Below are positions 1-7,732 of a DNA stretch of 64,000 nt, in pieces. The notes beneath the pieces are model-generated. The model saw nothing but the letters and a program-made list of their open reading frames with translations, was not told where the DNA came from and ran no database searches. This DNA comes from Bacilli bacterium (GTDB lineage: Bacteria > Bacillota > Bacilli > RF39 > UBA660), in the NCBI GenBank assembly GCA_017525855.1, contig JAFXSE010000099.1, positions 34,954-98,953 of the forward strand, given 5' to 3'. Position 1 is the first letter of the stretch. The number at the start of each line of letters is the position of its first letter. Both the position numbers and the translations under genes were made by a program.

Positions 1-858
1 TCATATTCCTTTATTATCGTATCACTTCTTACTGTTTTTACAAGAAATAATGCAATATATATGTATATCATACTATCAATTATTTCAATAATTATATTTA
101 GAAAACAAATAAAAGTGATCATCACTATAATATTAATTGTATTTTCATCATACATAATTATTAAAGGACCAGTATATAAAGTTTTTAATATTAACACATC
201 ATCTTCATCTGAATATATTGCTATCCCATTGCAGCAAGTAGGCAGAATGGTATATAAAGATGTTAAACTTACTAAGTATGAGAAAGAAACGATAAATAAA
301 TTAATACCAGTTAAAACTTTAAAAGAAGTATATAATCCTGAAATAGTAGACCCAATCAAATTTAACAAAGAATATAATATTAAAGAATTTGAACAAAATA
401 AATTTAAATATTTAAAACTTTGGTTTAATTTATGTATTAAACATCCTAAAATTGCTGTGGAATCATATTTAATCAGTACATTAGGTTATTGGTACCCAGG
501 AGTAGAATACTGGGTAACTACTGCAAAAATTGATCCTAATGAATTAGGTATTCACAATTTCTCTTTTGTATCAAGCAGTTTTAGAAATAAGTTTAGTAAA
601 ATAATGGATAATAATTTACCAATAATAGGCTTTTTTAATTGTATAGGCTTTTGCTTTTGGATAATAATCATTTTCGCCTATATAACTATAAAAAAGAAAA
701 ATAAGTATATGCTATATGCATATATTCCAATCTTTGGTATATGGGTAACAATGTTATTAGCAACTCCCGTATTCGCAGAATTTAGATATATTTATAGTGG
801 ATATTTATGTTTACCAATATTTATAGGAATACCATTTTTTAATAAAAATAATAAATAA
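1..858 (+). CDS. C-terminal part of a DUF6020-like membrane protein (truncated by window start)
   Basis: The reading frame is open to base 1, so the true start lies upstream; the ATG at 61 is internal. The visible part has a hydrophobic stretch near the start containing FTRNNAIYMYI, a soluble loop with IPLQQVGRMVYKD, and at least two further membrane helices near the C-terminus. The RNN and IPLQQ motifs match what I recall of the DUF6020 family of polytopic proteins found near cell-surface polysaccharide genes in Firmicutes; the biochemical role is unknown. The downstream acyltransferase and glycosyltransferase fit an envelope glycan locus. Family assignment is from memory and moderate; being a membrane protein is secure. 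Confidence 0.6.
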   Translation, partial: SYSFIIVSLLTVFTRNNAIYMYIILSIISIIIFRKQIKVIITIILIVFSSYIIIKGPVYKVFNINTSSSSEYIAIPLQQVGRMVYKDVKLTKYEKETINKLIPVKTLKEVYNPEIVDPIKFNKEYNIKEFEQNKFKYLKLWFNLCIKHPKIAVESYLISTLGYWYPGVEYWVTTAKIDPNELGIHNFSFVSSSFRNKFSKIMDNNLPIIGFFNCIGFCFWIIIIFAYITIKKKNKYMLYAYIPIFGIWVTMLLATPVFAEFRYIYSGYLCLPIFIGIPFFNKNNK

Positions 859-886
859 AATATCATAAGGATATTTTATTTTTTTT
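857..886 (+). terminator. Intrinsic terminator after the DUF6020-like gene
   Basis: Arms AAAATATC (857-864) and GATATTTT (870-877) form an 8-bp hairpin with loop ATAAG, followed by a T-rich run. It overlaps the stop codon. Confidence 0.7.
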
Positions 887-914
887 GACTATAACAACTA
901 AATTATGATATATT
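885..914 (+). promoter_or_regulatory. SigA-type promoter for the acyltransferase gene
   Basis: A TTGACT -35 box (885-890) is separated by 18 nt from a TATATT -10 box (909-914), about 40 nt upstream of the gene. Confidence 0.5.
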
Positions 915-956
915 TATTTTATAGGATATCAAGATATAGTCAGGGGGACATATATT

Positions 957-2108
957 ATGAAAGAGAAAATTAGAAATTCTAATTTTGAGTTGATGAGAAT
1001 TGTATCTATGCTTTTTATTGTTATTTATCATGTTAGAATGCATAGTGGTTTTTCAAATAGAGCAACAGGAACAGTAGGAATGCTACTTGACTTTATTACC
1101 ATAATCATGGTAGTACATGTTAACTCTTTTGTATTAGTTAGTGGATACTATCAATCAAAATCAAATATGAAATTATCAAAAGTAATTTCATTAAATAATG
1201 CAGTTTGGTTCTATAAAGTATTATTTTTAATAATTGCTATAATCTTAACGAAATATTTTTCAGTGTCTATTACAAATAATATAGAACCACTTGAAAAAAT
1301 AAAAACGCTATTGCCGTTTGATTATGGAATATATTGGTATATAGATTGTTACTTAGTGCTATATCTTATTTCTCCCATCTTAAATAAACTGATAAACACA
1401 TTGTCAAAAAAGAACTATCAGAGAGTTATAGCAGTATTATTTATATTACTATCCATTATCCCTACTATTACTATAGATGAAGTAATATATACAAGAGCAG
1501 GGCATTCGGTAGCTAGCTTTATATTTTTATATTTATTGGGGGCATATCTAAGAATCTATCCAATAAAGGAAAACTATTATTTTAAAAGATTGACTGATAC
1601 AGGAAGAAAAACATTGTTTTTTATTTTGATAATATTAAGTGCAATTGCAGTATTATTTTGCCAGATAGTATCAAAAGAACTTATTGGATATGGAACAGCG
1701 ACAAGCTATTTAGGACGTATCTTAGAAATGATTTATCTTAATTATGGAAGCCCATTAATCATAATTGAATCAGTTGCTTACTTTCTATTCTTTGAAACAT
1801 TAAATATCAAAAGTAAAATAATCAATACTATAGCAAAATATACTTTTGGTGTTTATCTAATTCACGAAAATATATATGTCCGAGATAATATATATAGGTG
1901 GCTAGGATATGTAAACATTAATAACATTACCATTAAAACCATAGCTATAATGTTCATAACGGGAATAGCTTTATTTATAATAAGTATAATAATAGAATTT
2001 TTTAGGCAACTAGTATTTAAGTTTATCTACAACAGAAAAATATCTTCTAAATTTAGAAAATGGTATAGAGGATATTTTGAAAGGCTCGGATTTAGTATAA
2101 ATTGGTAA
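957..2108 (+). CDS. Acyltransferase 3 family membrane protein
   Basis: This 383-aa protein has the acyltransferase-3 (PF01757-type) layout: a charged N-terminus followed by NFELMRIVSMLFIVIYHV, with the conserved R and H of the first helix, then about ten membrane segments, ending with a basic tail. Members transfer acyl groups (often acetyl) to sugars of surface polysaccharides, teichoic acids or peptidoglycan at the membrane. The GGGGGA ribosome site lies about 9 nt before the ATG. Neighbours on both sides are envelope-glycan genes, so O-acetylation of a surface glycan is the likely role; the substrate cannot be read from sequence. Confidence 0.85.
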   Translation: MKEKIRNSNFELMRIVSMLFIVIYHVRMHSGFSNRATGTVGMLLDFITIIMVVHVNSFVLVSGYYQSKSNMKLSKVISLNNAVWFYKVLFLIIAIILTKYFSVSITNNIEPLEKIKTLLPFDYGIYWYIDCYLVLYLISPILNKLINTLSKKNYQRVIAVLFILLSIIPTITIDEVIYTRAGHSVASFIFLYLLGAYLRIYPIKENYYFKRLTDTGRKTLFFILIILSAIAVLFCQIVSKELIGYGTATSYLGRILEMIYLNYGSPLIIIESVAYFLFFETLNIKSKIINTIAKYTFGVYLIHENIYVRDNIYRWLGYVNINNITIKTIAIMFITGIALFIISIIIEFFRQLVFKFIYNRKISSKFRKWYRGYFERLGFSINW

Positions 2109-2169
2109 ACAATAAACTTTTAGAAATATAAAAAATAGTGTATAATATAAGAGAAGTAGGAGAAGTAAT

Positions 2170-3111
2170 ATGAAGAAAGAATTCAAAGATAAGAAAATAG
2201 CCGTTTTAATACCTTGTTATAATGAATCAAAAACAATAGAAAAAGTTATTACTGATTACAAAGAAGTATTACCAGAAGCAGATATTTATGTTTATGATAA
2301 TAATTCAAAAGATGGCACTGATAAAATAGCTGAAAAAGCAGGAGCTATTGTTTGTTATGAATATAAACAGGGAAAAGGTAATGTAATTAGATCAATGTTT
2401 AAAGATATAGATGCAGATTGCTACTTAATGATAGATGGTGATGATACTTATCCAAAAGAAAATGCAAGAGAAATGTGTGAATTAATACTAAATAAAAAAG
2501 CTGATATGGTAATTGGGGATAGATTATCATCAACTTATTTTCAAGAAAATAAAAGACCATTTCATAACTTTGGTAATGTATTAGTCAGAGGATTAATAAA
2601 TAGTCTATTTAAAAGTAATGTCAGAGATATAATGACAGGTTATCGTGCTTTTAGTTATGAATTTGTAAAAACTTTTCCTGTTCTATCAAAAGGATTTGAA
2701 ATAGAAACAGAAATGACCATTCATGCTTTAGACAAGAATTTCTTGTTAAAAGAAATACCTGTAGAATATCGCGATAGACCAGCAGGAAGTGTATCAAAAT
2801 TAAATACTTTTAGTGATGGATTTAAAGTGTTAAAAACTATCGCTAGATTATTTAAAGAGTATAAACCTTCCATATTCTTTGGAATAATAGGATTAATATT
2901 TTTAATTATATCTATATGCTTTGGAACCCCTGTGTTTGTTGAATATTTTAAAACTGGACTTGTTCCTAGATTTCCAACATTGATATTCTCAGGATTTATG
3001 TTAACCATTAGCATTTTAATGTTTGTATCTGGAATATGTTTAGAAGTAATAGTAAAAAAACATAGACAATTATTTGAATTAATATTAATCAGTACAAAAA
3101 ACAAAAAGTAA
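2170..3111 (+). CDS. Family 2 glycosyltransferase, polyprenyl-phosphate type
   Basis: A 313-aa protein. Residues about 8-230 are a GT-A domain: VLIPCYNES at the nucleotide-binding edge, DGDDTYP as the metal-binding DXD, DIMTGYRAF and EIETEMT in the acceptor region. Two membrane helices follow (about 235-255 and 270-292). This architecture is that of DPM1/GtrB-like enzymes, which move a sugar from a nucleotide sugar to undecaprenyl phosphate on the inner face of the membrane. The ribosome site GTAGGAG is 7 nt before the ATG. It probably supplies a lipid-linked sugar for the surface glycans implied by its neighbours. Confidence 0.85.
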   Translation: MKKEFKDKKIAVLIPCYNESKTIEKVITDYKEVLPEADIYVYDNNSKDGTDKIAEKAGAIVCYEYKQGKGNVIRSMFKDIDADCYLMIDGDDTYPKENAREMCELILNKKADMVIGDRLSSTYFQENKRPFHNFGNVLVRGLINSLFKSNVRDIMTGYRAFSYEFVKTFPVLSKGFEIETEMTIHALDKNFLLKEIPVEYRDRPAGSVSKLNTFSDGFKVLKTIARLFKEYKPSIFFGIIGLIFLIISICFGTPVFVEYFKTGLVPRFPTLIFSGFMLTISILMFVSGICLEVIVKKHRQLFELILISTKNKK

Positions 3112-3118
3112 TTTTAAT

Positions 3119-3146
3119 AAAAAAGAATCTTTACGATTGCTTTTTT
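3119..3146 (+). terminator. Terminator after the GT2 gene
   Basis: AAAAAAG plus AATC (3119-3129) pair with GATT and CTTTTTT (3135-3146) around loop TTTAC, with one bulged G. Confidence 0.6.
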
Positions 3147-3150
3147 ATTT

Positions 3151-3159
3151 TGATATAAT
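3151..3159 (+). promoter_or_regulatory. Extended -10 promoter for the beta-helix surface protein
   Basis: TGATATAAT is a perfect extended -10 element 25 nt upstream of the start codon; the -35 position is poor (TTACGA). Confidence 0.45.
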
Positions 3160-3183
3160 TTTTATAGAATAGAGGAGGAAAAA

Positions 3184-4635
3184 ATGAAGAAAGAATTTTT
3201 AAAATTAATTATTATTACAATAATTGTTATACCAACATTAGCTCATGCAGAACCACCAACACCACCAGGAGGAAGTGGCCCAATGGCACAACCAGGAGGA
3301 AGTAGTTCAACTGTTGCTTCATATTCTGGAAACACAACAATTTCATCTGCTACAACAGAGGAAAATAAAACTTATACTAGTACAACTGGAGGAGAAAATG
3401 CACTATTAGTAACAGGTGGTACTTCATCACTTAGTAATCCTACTATAACAAAAAGTGGAGATTCTGATGGAGATAGTGCAGATTTTTATGGAACCAATGC
3501 AGCTATACTTACATATAATGGTGCAACCTTAAATATTACAGGAGGAACAATTACTACAAATGGTTCTCATGCTAATGGTGCCTTTTCTTATGGAACAGGC
3601 ACAATAAATATCACTAATACAAAAATAAATACAACAGGAAATAATTCAGGCGGAGTAATGGTAACCGGCGGAGGGACATTAAATGCCACAAACTTAACTG
3701 TAAAGACTACTGGTAACTCTTCAGCTTCAATTAGAAGTGATAGAGGCGGCGGTAATTTAAGTGTAAATAAAGGGACATATGAAACATCAGGAGTAGGCTC
3801 ACCTTCCATATATTCAACTGCTAATATTGTAGTTAATAATGCAACTCTAATTTCAACAAAATCAGAAGGAATAGTAGTAGAAGGCGCTAATTCAGTTTCT
3901 TTAAATAAAGTAGAATTAACAGATACTAATAATACTTTAAACGGAAATTCTGAAACATATAAAAATATTTTCTTATATCAATCAATGTCAGGTGATGCCG
4001 ATACTGGTACAGCTAGCTTTACTTCGAAAAACTCAAAAATAATCACTAATAAAGGAGACACTATCTTTGTAACTAACACCACAGCAACCATTAATCTAGA
4101 AAACAACACAATTACAAATAATGATGGTGACTTTTTAAGAATTCAAACTGGTAAATGGGGAAACTCAGGTTCAAATGGAGGTAATGTCACCTTAAAAATG
4201 ACTAATCAGAAAATAGAAGGAGATATTATAGTTGACAGTATTTCTACCTTAGATTTAACCATGTCAGATGGTAGTGTTTTTACAGGTGCGTTTGATAACA
4301 AACATCAAGCAAGCAAATTGAATGTAAAACTATCTAGTGATTCTATAATATCATTAACTGCTGATTCTTACATCTCATCACTAACTAATGAAATAACAGA
4401 TAATTCAAATATTTATCTAAATGGACATAAACTATATGTAAACAACAAAGAAATAAGTGCTAATGAGGCAACTTATGATGGGGCAACAACTAAAACGAAT
4501 ACAACTATAACAACAAATATAACAAACAAAGATCATAATTATATATATTACATTATTGCAGGTGTTTTAGTAGTTAGTATAATTGTAGTAGTAATACTAA
4601 TTATCAAAAAAAGAAAAAATAAAATAACACAATAA
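3184..4635 (+). CDS. Secreted beta-helix surface protein with C-terminal membrane anchor
   Basis: A 483-aa protein with a signal peptide (cleavage likely after AHA at residue 22), a short proline/glycine linker (PPTPPGGSGPM, QPGGSS), and about 400 residues of Ser/Thr/Asn/Gly-rich beta-strand repeats. These include strings such as NATLNITGGTI-like strands and TINLENNTITNN, typical of right-handed parallel beta-helices. The C-terminus is one membrane helix (about 455-476) followed by KKRKNK, so the protein is probably held in the cytoplasmic membrane facing outward. There is no LPXTG. Such folds act as adhesins or carbohydrate-binding proteins; the ligand is unknown. It lies alone between terminators, next to glycan genes. 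Confidence 0.75.
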   Translation: MKKEFLKLIIITIIVIPTLAHAEPPTPPGGSGPMAQPGGSSSTVASYSGNTTISSATTEENKTYTSTTGGENALLVTGGTSSLSNPTITKSGDSDGDSADFYGTNAAILTYNGATLNITGGTITTNGSHANGAFSYGTGTINITNTKINTTGNNSGGVMVTGGGTLNATNLTVKTTGNSSASIRSDRGGGNLSVNKGTYETSGVGSPSIYSTANIVVNNATLISTKSEGIVVEGANSVSLNKVELTDTNNTLNGNSETYKNIFLYQSMSGDADTGTASFTSKNSKIITNKGDTIFVTNTTATINLENNTITNNDGDFLRIQTGKWGNSGSNGGNVTLKMTNQKIEGDIIVDSISTLDLTMSDGSVFTGAFDNKHQASKLNVKLSSDSIISLTADSYISSLTNEITDNSNIYLNGHKLYVNNKEISANEATYDGATTKTNTTITTNITNKDHNYIYYIIAGVLVVSIIVVVILIIKKRKNKITQ

Positions 4636-4640
4636 ACTGA

Positions 4641-4678
4641 ACTCTTATTATAGAAATCTATAATAAGAGTATTTTGTT
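4641..4678 (+). terminator. Strong intrinsic terminator
   Basis: A perfect 13-bp stem (4641-4653 with 4658-4670) and AAAT loop are followed by ATTTTGTTGTT. Confidence 0.8.
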
Positions 4679-4694
4679 GTTATATGAATAATTA

Positions 4695-4703
4695 TGTTAT
4701 AAT
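4695..4703 (+). promoter_or_regulatory. Extended -10 promoter
   Basis: TGTTATAAT is a perfect TGN-TATAAT element 19 nt before the ATG of the small gene; TTGTTG at 4674-4679 may serve as a weak -35. Confidence 0.45.
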
Positions 4704-4721
4704 TAATATAGGGTGAGTAAA

Positions 4722-5024
4722 ATGAATGAAATATTAGATTTATTCTATAATGAAGTATTAAAAGAAACAGCAACTGGAAGAGTTGATTGTGGTATGATGT
4801 ACAACGTCTTATTCAAAACTAAAATAAATGATAAAACCATATATAATTTAGATTCTAATATTGTAAAAAATACATCATTATTAATTCCTACATTAATTAT
4901 TAATAATAAAGAAGAATTTGATATAGCATTAAAAAACTACAACTATTGTAATAATAATCTATTAAGAGAAGTTTATGAAAATATAAATAATAAACAACAC
5001 GATAGTAACAAAAGAACAATATAG
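4722..5024 (+). CDS. Small hypothetical protein (100 aa)
   Basis: I do not recognise this acidic, asparagine-rich cytosolic protein, which starts MNEILDLFYNEVLKE. I chose the ATG at 4722 over the in-frame GTG at 4713 because the only ribosome site, GGGTGAG (4711-4717), overlaps the GTG and is spaced 4-5 nt from the ATG. It has its own promoter and precedes a CinA-like gene by about 80 nt. There are no signal peptide, membrane segment or metal motifs. Confidence 0.6.
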   Translation: MNEILDLFYNEVLKETATGRVDCGMMYNVLFKTKINDKTIYNLDSNIVKNTSLLIPTLIINNKEEFDIALKNYNYCNNNLLREVYENINNKQHDSNKRTI

Positions 5025-5103
5025 TAGTTTTTTACAATCATTGTAAAAATAGTATAAATCAAATAAACTATTATGTACAAAAATATAAATAATCGGAGGA
5101 ACT

Positions 5104-5571
5104 ATGAAAAAAATTATAGAAAGATTAACAGAATTAAAAAAAACTATTGCTACTATGGAATCATGTACAGGAGGAGGAGTAGCTAATGCAATTACTAACA
5201 TTGAAGGTGCAAGTGAAGTATTAAAATTTAGCGCAGTAACATATTCTAATGAATTTAAAATAAAAATGGGCATTGATAAAAAAACAATTGATAAATACTC
5301 AGTATATAGTAAAGAAGTTGCTCGTGAAATGAGTAAAAGCATTTCAGATTTTTCAGGTTCTAATTATGGTATTGGCATTACAGGTAAATTAAATAGAGTA
5401 GATAAAAACAACCCTTATGGCAAAGATAATATAGTCTATATCGCTATATATGATAAAGATAATAATAAATATTATGATTACGATATAGAAGTAAAAGAAA
5501 AAAGTAGAGAAGAAAATAAAAAGAAAGTTATATCTTTAATAGAAGAGGAAATATTAAAAATCATACATTAA
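5104..5571 (+). CDS. pncC: CinA C-terminal domain protein (nicotinamide-nucleotide amidase-like, PncC)
   Basis: At 155 aa this is the stand-alone amidase domain of CinA. Motifs seen are the N-terminal TIATMESCTGGGVANAITN (catalytic serine/threonine region, ESCTGG), then KFSAVTYSN, and YGIGITGKLN near residue 95. The family deamidates nicotinamide mononucleotide to nicotinate mononucleotide, recycling NAD breakdown products in the cytoplasm. The usual form reads GITGIAGP; here it is GITGKLNR, so the substrate loop is somewhat divergent. The CGGAGGA ribosome site is strong. It stands alone, with no competence genes near it. Confidence 0.8.
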   Translation: MKKIIERLTELKKTIATMESCTGGGVANAITNIEGASEVLKFSAVTYSNEFKIKMGIDKKTIDKYSVYSKEVAREMSKSISDFSGSNYGIGITGKLNRVDKNNPYGKDNIVYIAIYDKDNNKYYDYDIEVKEKSREENKKKVISLIEEEILKIIH

Positions 5572-5615
5572 AAAATATACAAAATTAGATTTCTTTCTAT
5601 TAGGGGAATCAAGAT

Positions 5616-5696
5616 ATGATAAAAAATGTGAAACTTTTTATAAATGACAATCAAAAATCACTAGAGGTAGCAAAAATTGTTAAACAAAATAATTAA
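5616..5696 (+). other. Short ORF (26 codons), possible gene remnant
   Basis: An ATG at 5616 behind AGGGG opens a 26-codon frame ending TAA at 5694-5696. The peptide VKLFINDNQKSLEVAKIV vaguely resembles the N-terminus of NAD kinases, but the frame stops at once and no downstream kinase motif follows. It could be a remnant or chance. Confidence 0.2.
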
Positions 5697-5699
5697 TAT

Positions 5700-5726
5700 T
5701 TGACAAAAAATATAAATAGTGTTAAT
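5700..5726 (+). promoter_or_regulatory. Promoter for the leader ORF / ABC exporter unit
   Basis: A consensus TTGACA (5700-5705) is followed 15 nt later by GTTAAT (5721-5726), placing the transcript start near 5733, just before the leader ribosome site. Confidence 0.5.
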
Positions 5727-5761
5727 CTTTAAAAGAATTTAAAGAGAAAGGAGTGGAAAAA

Positions 5762-5851
5762 ATGATTAAATTTAGATTCGAAAGTTTTAATAATGTGGTA
5801 GACCAAAATAATGTGGAGAAAAGATTTACTCGTTTTTTCCCTCATGCTTAA
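5762..5851 (+). CDS. Putative 29-aa leader peptide of the ABC exporter
   Basis: A strong ribosome site (AAAGGAG, 5749-5756) sits before an ATG at 5762. The frame encodes 29 residues (MIKFRFESFNNVV... ending FFPHA) and stops at 5849-5851. It lies between a promoter with a consensus -35 and a terminator that precedes the exporter gene, which is the layout of leader peptides such as BmrB of B. subtilis bmrCD. Bases 5797-5808 inside the ORF can pair with the 5' arm of that terminator. Function as a translation-sensing leader is inferred; the ORF and ribosome site are directly visible. Confidence 0.55.
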   Translation: MIKFRFESFNNVVDQNNVEKRFTRFFPHA

Positions 5852-5867
5852 TTACTTGTAAAAAACA

Positions 5868-5899
5868 TTTTGGACTATCGATTGATAGTCTTTTATTAT
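5868..5899 (+). terminator. Attenuator: terminator with competing antiterminator arm
   Basis: GACTATC (5873-5879), loop GATT and GATAGTC (5884-5890) followed by TTTTATTAT form an intrinsic terminator just before the exporter ribosome site. The 12 nt 5868-5879 can instead pair with 5797-5808 in the leader ORF (11 of 12 positions, one of them a G-U), which would break the terminator. Confidence 0.55.
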
Positions 5900-5910
5900 A
5901 GGAGGTTAGA

Positions 5911-7641
5911 ATGAAAAGTATAAAAGAATTTAAACCCCTAATTAAACTGATTGGAAAAGAAAAAAATAGATTAATAATTGCTAGTATTATAATATTTATA
6001 AATGGTATTGCAGAAATATTTACTGGATATTTAAATGGTAGCACAGTAGAATCAATAACTAAAATGCAGTTAAAACCTGCACTTATTTATCTATTAATTT
6101 ATCTTGTACTAGAACTTACAATAGATGGATTTTTATATCATAAAGCGTATTCAATGTTACAAAAAGTAGAAAGTATTTTAACAAAAAGACTTGGATTTAA
6201 TACATATAAAAAAGCTTTAAATCTTCCTTCTGTTGCTTTTGAAAAACATTCATCTGGTGAAATAATAAATAGAATTACAAATGATGCAGATACACTAAGT
6301 TTTGCCTTTGGAAGAATTCTTAGCATGATATCATCCTTAACAGCATCCTTAATTATAATTGTATACGTTTTTATAAACTCATGGATTATAGGACTATACA
6401 TATTAACATTAGTAATAATACTATTTATCATTATAAAAATATATAATCCGAAATTAAAACAAATTCATAAAGAAAGAAAAGAGGAGCAAGATAAATTTAC
6501 AGCTTTAACAACAGAATCAATTAGAGGAATAAGAGAAATAAAAACATTAGGAGTAAAAAATAACTTAATATCTGATATGACAGATATTATAAAATTAATT
6601 TATAAAAAGTCTGAAAGAGAAATTGATCTTCAAAAAGAGTTTAATATTTTAACAAGGTTCATTAAATCAATATTAGAAGTAGGAACGTTTATTCTTTGTA
6701 TAATACTTCTATATTATGGAAAAATAAGTCTTACCTTTTTTATTGCTATGACATATTATGTTTATAGATATATGTGGTTAATTGAAAACTTAAATGATTT
6801 TATGCAGACATATCAAAAAACAGTTGTATCAATAAGTAGAGTTAATGAAATACTAGAAAATAAACTTTATGCAGATGAAAAATTTGGAAAAGAAAATATA
6901 GATAAAGTAAATGGAGTAGTTGAATTTAGAAATGTTTACTTCTCTTATCCTGATGAAGATATTACATTAAACAACTTCAATATTAAACTTGAACCAAATA
7001 AAAAAATAGCTATCATAGGAAAATCAGGACAAGGTAAATCTACATTATTTAATCTTATTACTAGAATATTTGATGTAGAAAAAGGAGAAATATTACTAGA
7101 TGGTATAAATATAAAAGATTTAACAGAAGAACAGTTAAGAAATAGTATTTCAATAATCAGACAAGAACCATTTATCTTTAATAGAACTATTAAAGAAAAC
7201 TTTGAAGTAGTTAATAAACAAATTACTTTAGAAGAAATAAGAAAATATGCAAAAATGTCATATATAGATGACTATATTATGTCTCTACCTAAACAATATG
7301 ATACTATTTTAGGAGAAGGTGGAGTAAATCTTTCCGGTGGACAAAAACAAAGACTTTCAATAGCAAGAACGCTATCAAAAAATAGTAAAGTAATACTTTT
7401 TGATGAAGCAACTTCTGCACTTGATAATGAGTCTCAAGAATACATAAAAAAAGCAATTGATAATTTAGTAAAAGATCATACAGTAATTATCGTTGCTCAT
7501 AGATTATCTACCATCATAGATGCTGATATTATATATGTAGTAGATAAAGGACAAGTAGTAGCAACAGGTAACCACAAAGAATTATTAAAAAACAATAAAA
7601 CTTATAAGAATCTATATAAAAAAGAAGCTTTAAATTCATAA
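5911..7641 (+). CDS. ABC exporter, fused membrane and ATPase domains (multidrug/lipid type)
   Basis: This 576-aa half-transporter has six membrane helices (about residues 20-305; ABC_membrane type-1 exporter fold) and a nucleotide-binding domain. The latter shows Walker A GKSGQGKST, signature LSGGQKQR, Walker B VILFDEATSALD and the switch histidine in VAHRLST. Such proteins work as homodimers or heterodimers to export drugs, lipids or peptides. No partner half-transporter is adjacent, so a homodimer is likely. AGGAGG precedes the ATG. An upstream leader ORF and attenuator suggest induction when translation is disturbed, as for antibiotic exporters; the substrate itself is unknown. Confidence 0.9.
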   Translation: MKSIKEFKPLIKLIGKEKNRLIIASIIIFINGIAEIFTGYLNGSTVESITKMQLKPALIYLLIYLVLELTIDGFLYHKAYSMLQKVESILTKRLGFNTYKKALNLPSVAFEKHSSGEIINRITNDADTLSFAFGRILSMISSLTASLIIIVYVFINSWIIGLYILTLVIILFIIIKIYNPKLKQIHKERKEEQDKFTALTTESIRGIREIKTLGVKNNLISDMTDIIKLIYKKSEREIDLQKEFNILTRFIKSILEVGTFILCIILLYYGKISLTFFIAMTYYVYRYMWLIENLNDFMQTYQKTVVSISRVNEILENKLYADEKFGKENIDKVNGVVEFRNVYFSYPDEDITLNNFNIKLEPNKKIAIIGKSGQGKSTLFNLITRIFDVEKGEILLDGINIKDLTEEQLRNSISIIRQEPFIFNRTIKENFEVVNKQITLEEIRKYAKMSYIDDYIMSLPKQYDTILGEGGVNLSGGQKQRLSIARTLSKNSKVILFDEATSALDNESQEYIKKAIDNLVKDHTVIIVAHRLSTIIDADIIYVVDKGQVVATGNHKELLKNNKTYKNLYKKEALNS

Positions 7642-7647
7642 AAAAAC

Positions 7648-7686
7648 AAATAAAGAGTGTTTAAATAACTCTCTTTATTTTTTTGT
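7648..7686 (+). terminator. Terminator after the ABC exporter
   Basis: AAATAAAGAG (7648-7657) pairs with CTCTTTATTT (7671-7680), followed by TTTTTG. Confidence 0.7.
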
Positions 7687-7732
7687 GGTCTTTTTTTATT
7701 TTTATTAGAATACTTTTTAATAGAGGTGTAGA

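Noticed and set aside
5616..5696. 26-codon ORF with a NAD-kinase-like start
   Set aside because: Resemblance is weak and no kinase motif follows; kept only as a low-confidence feature.
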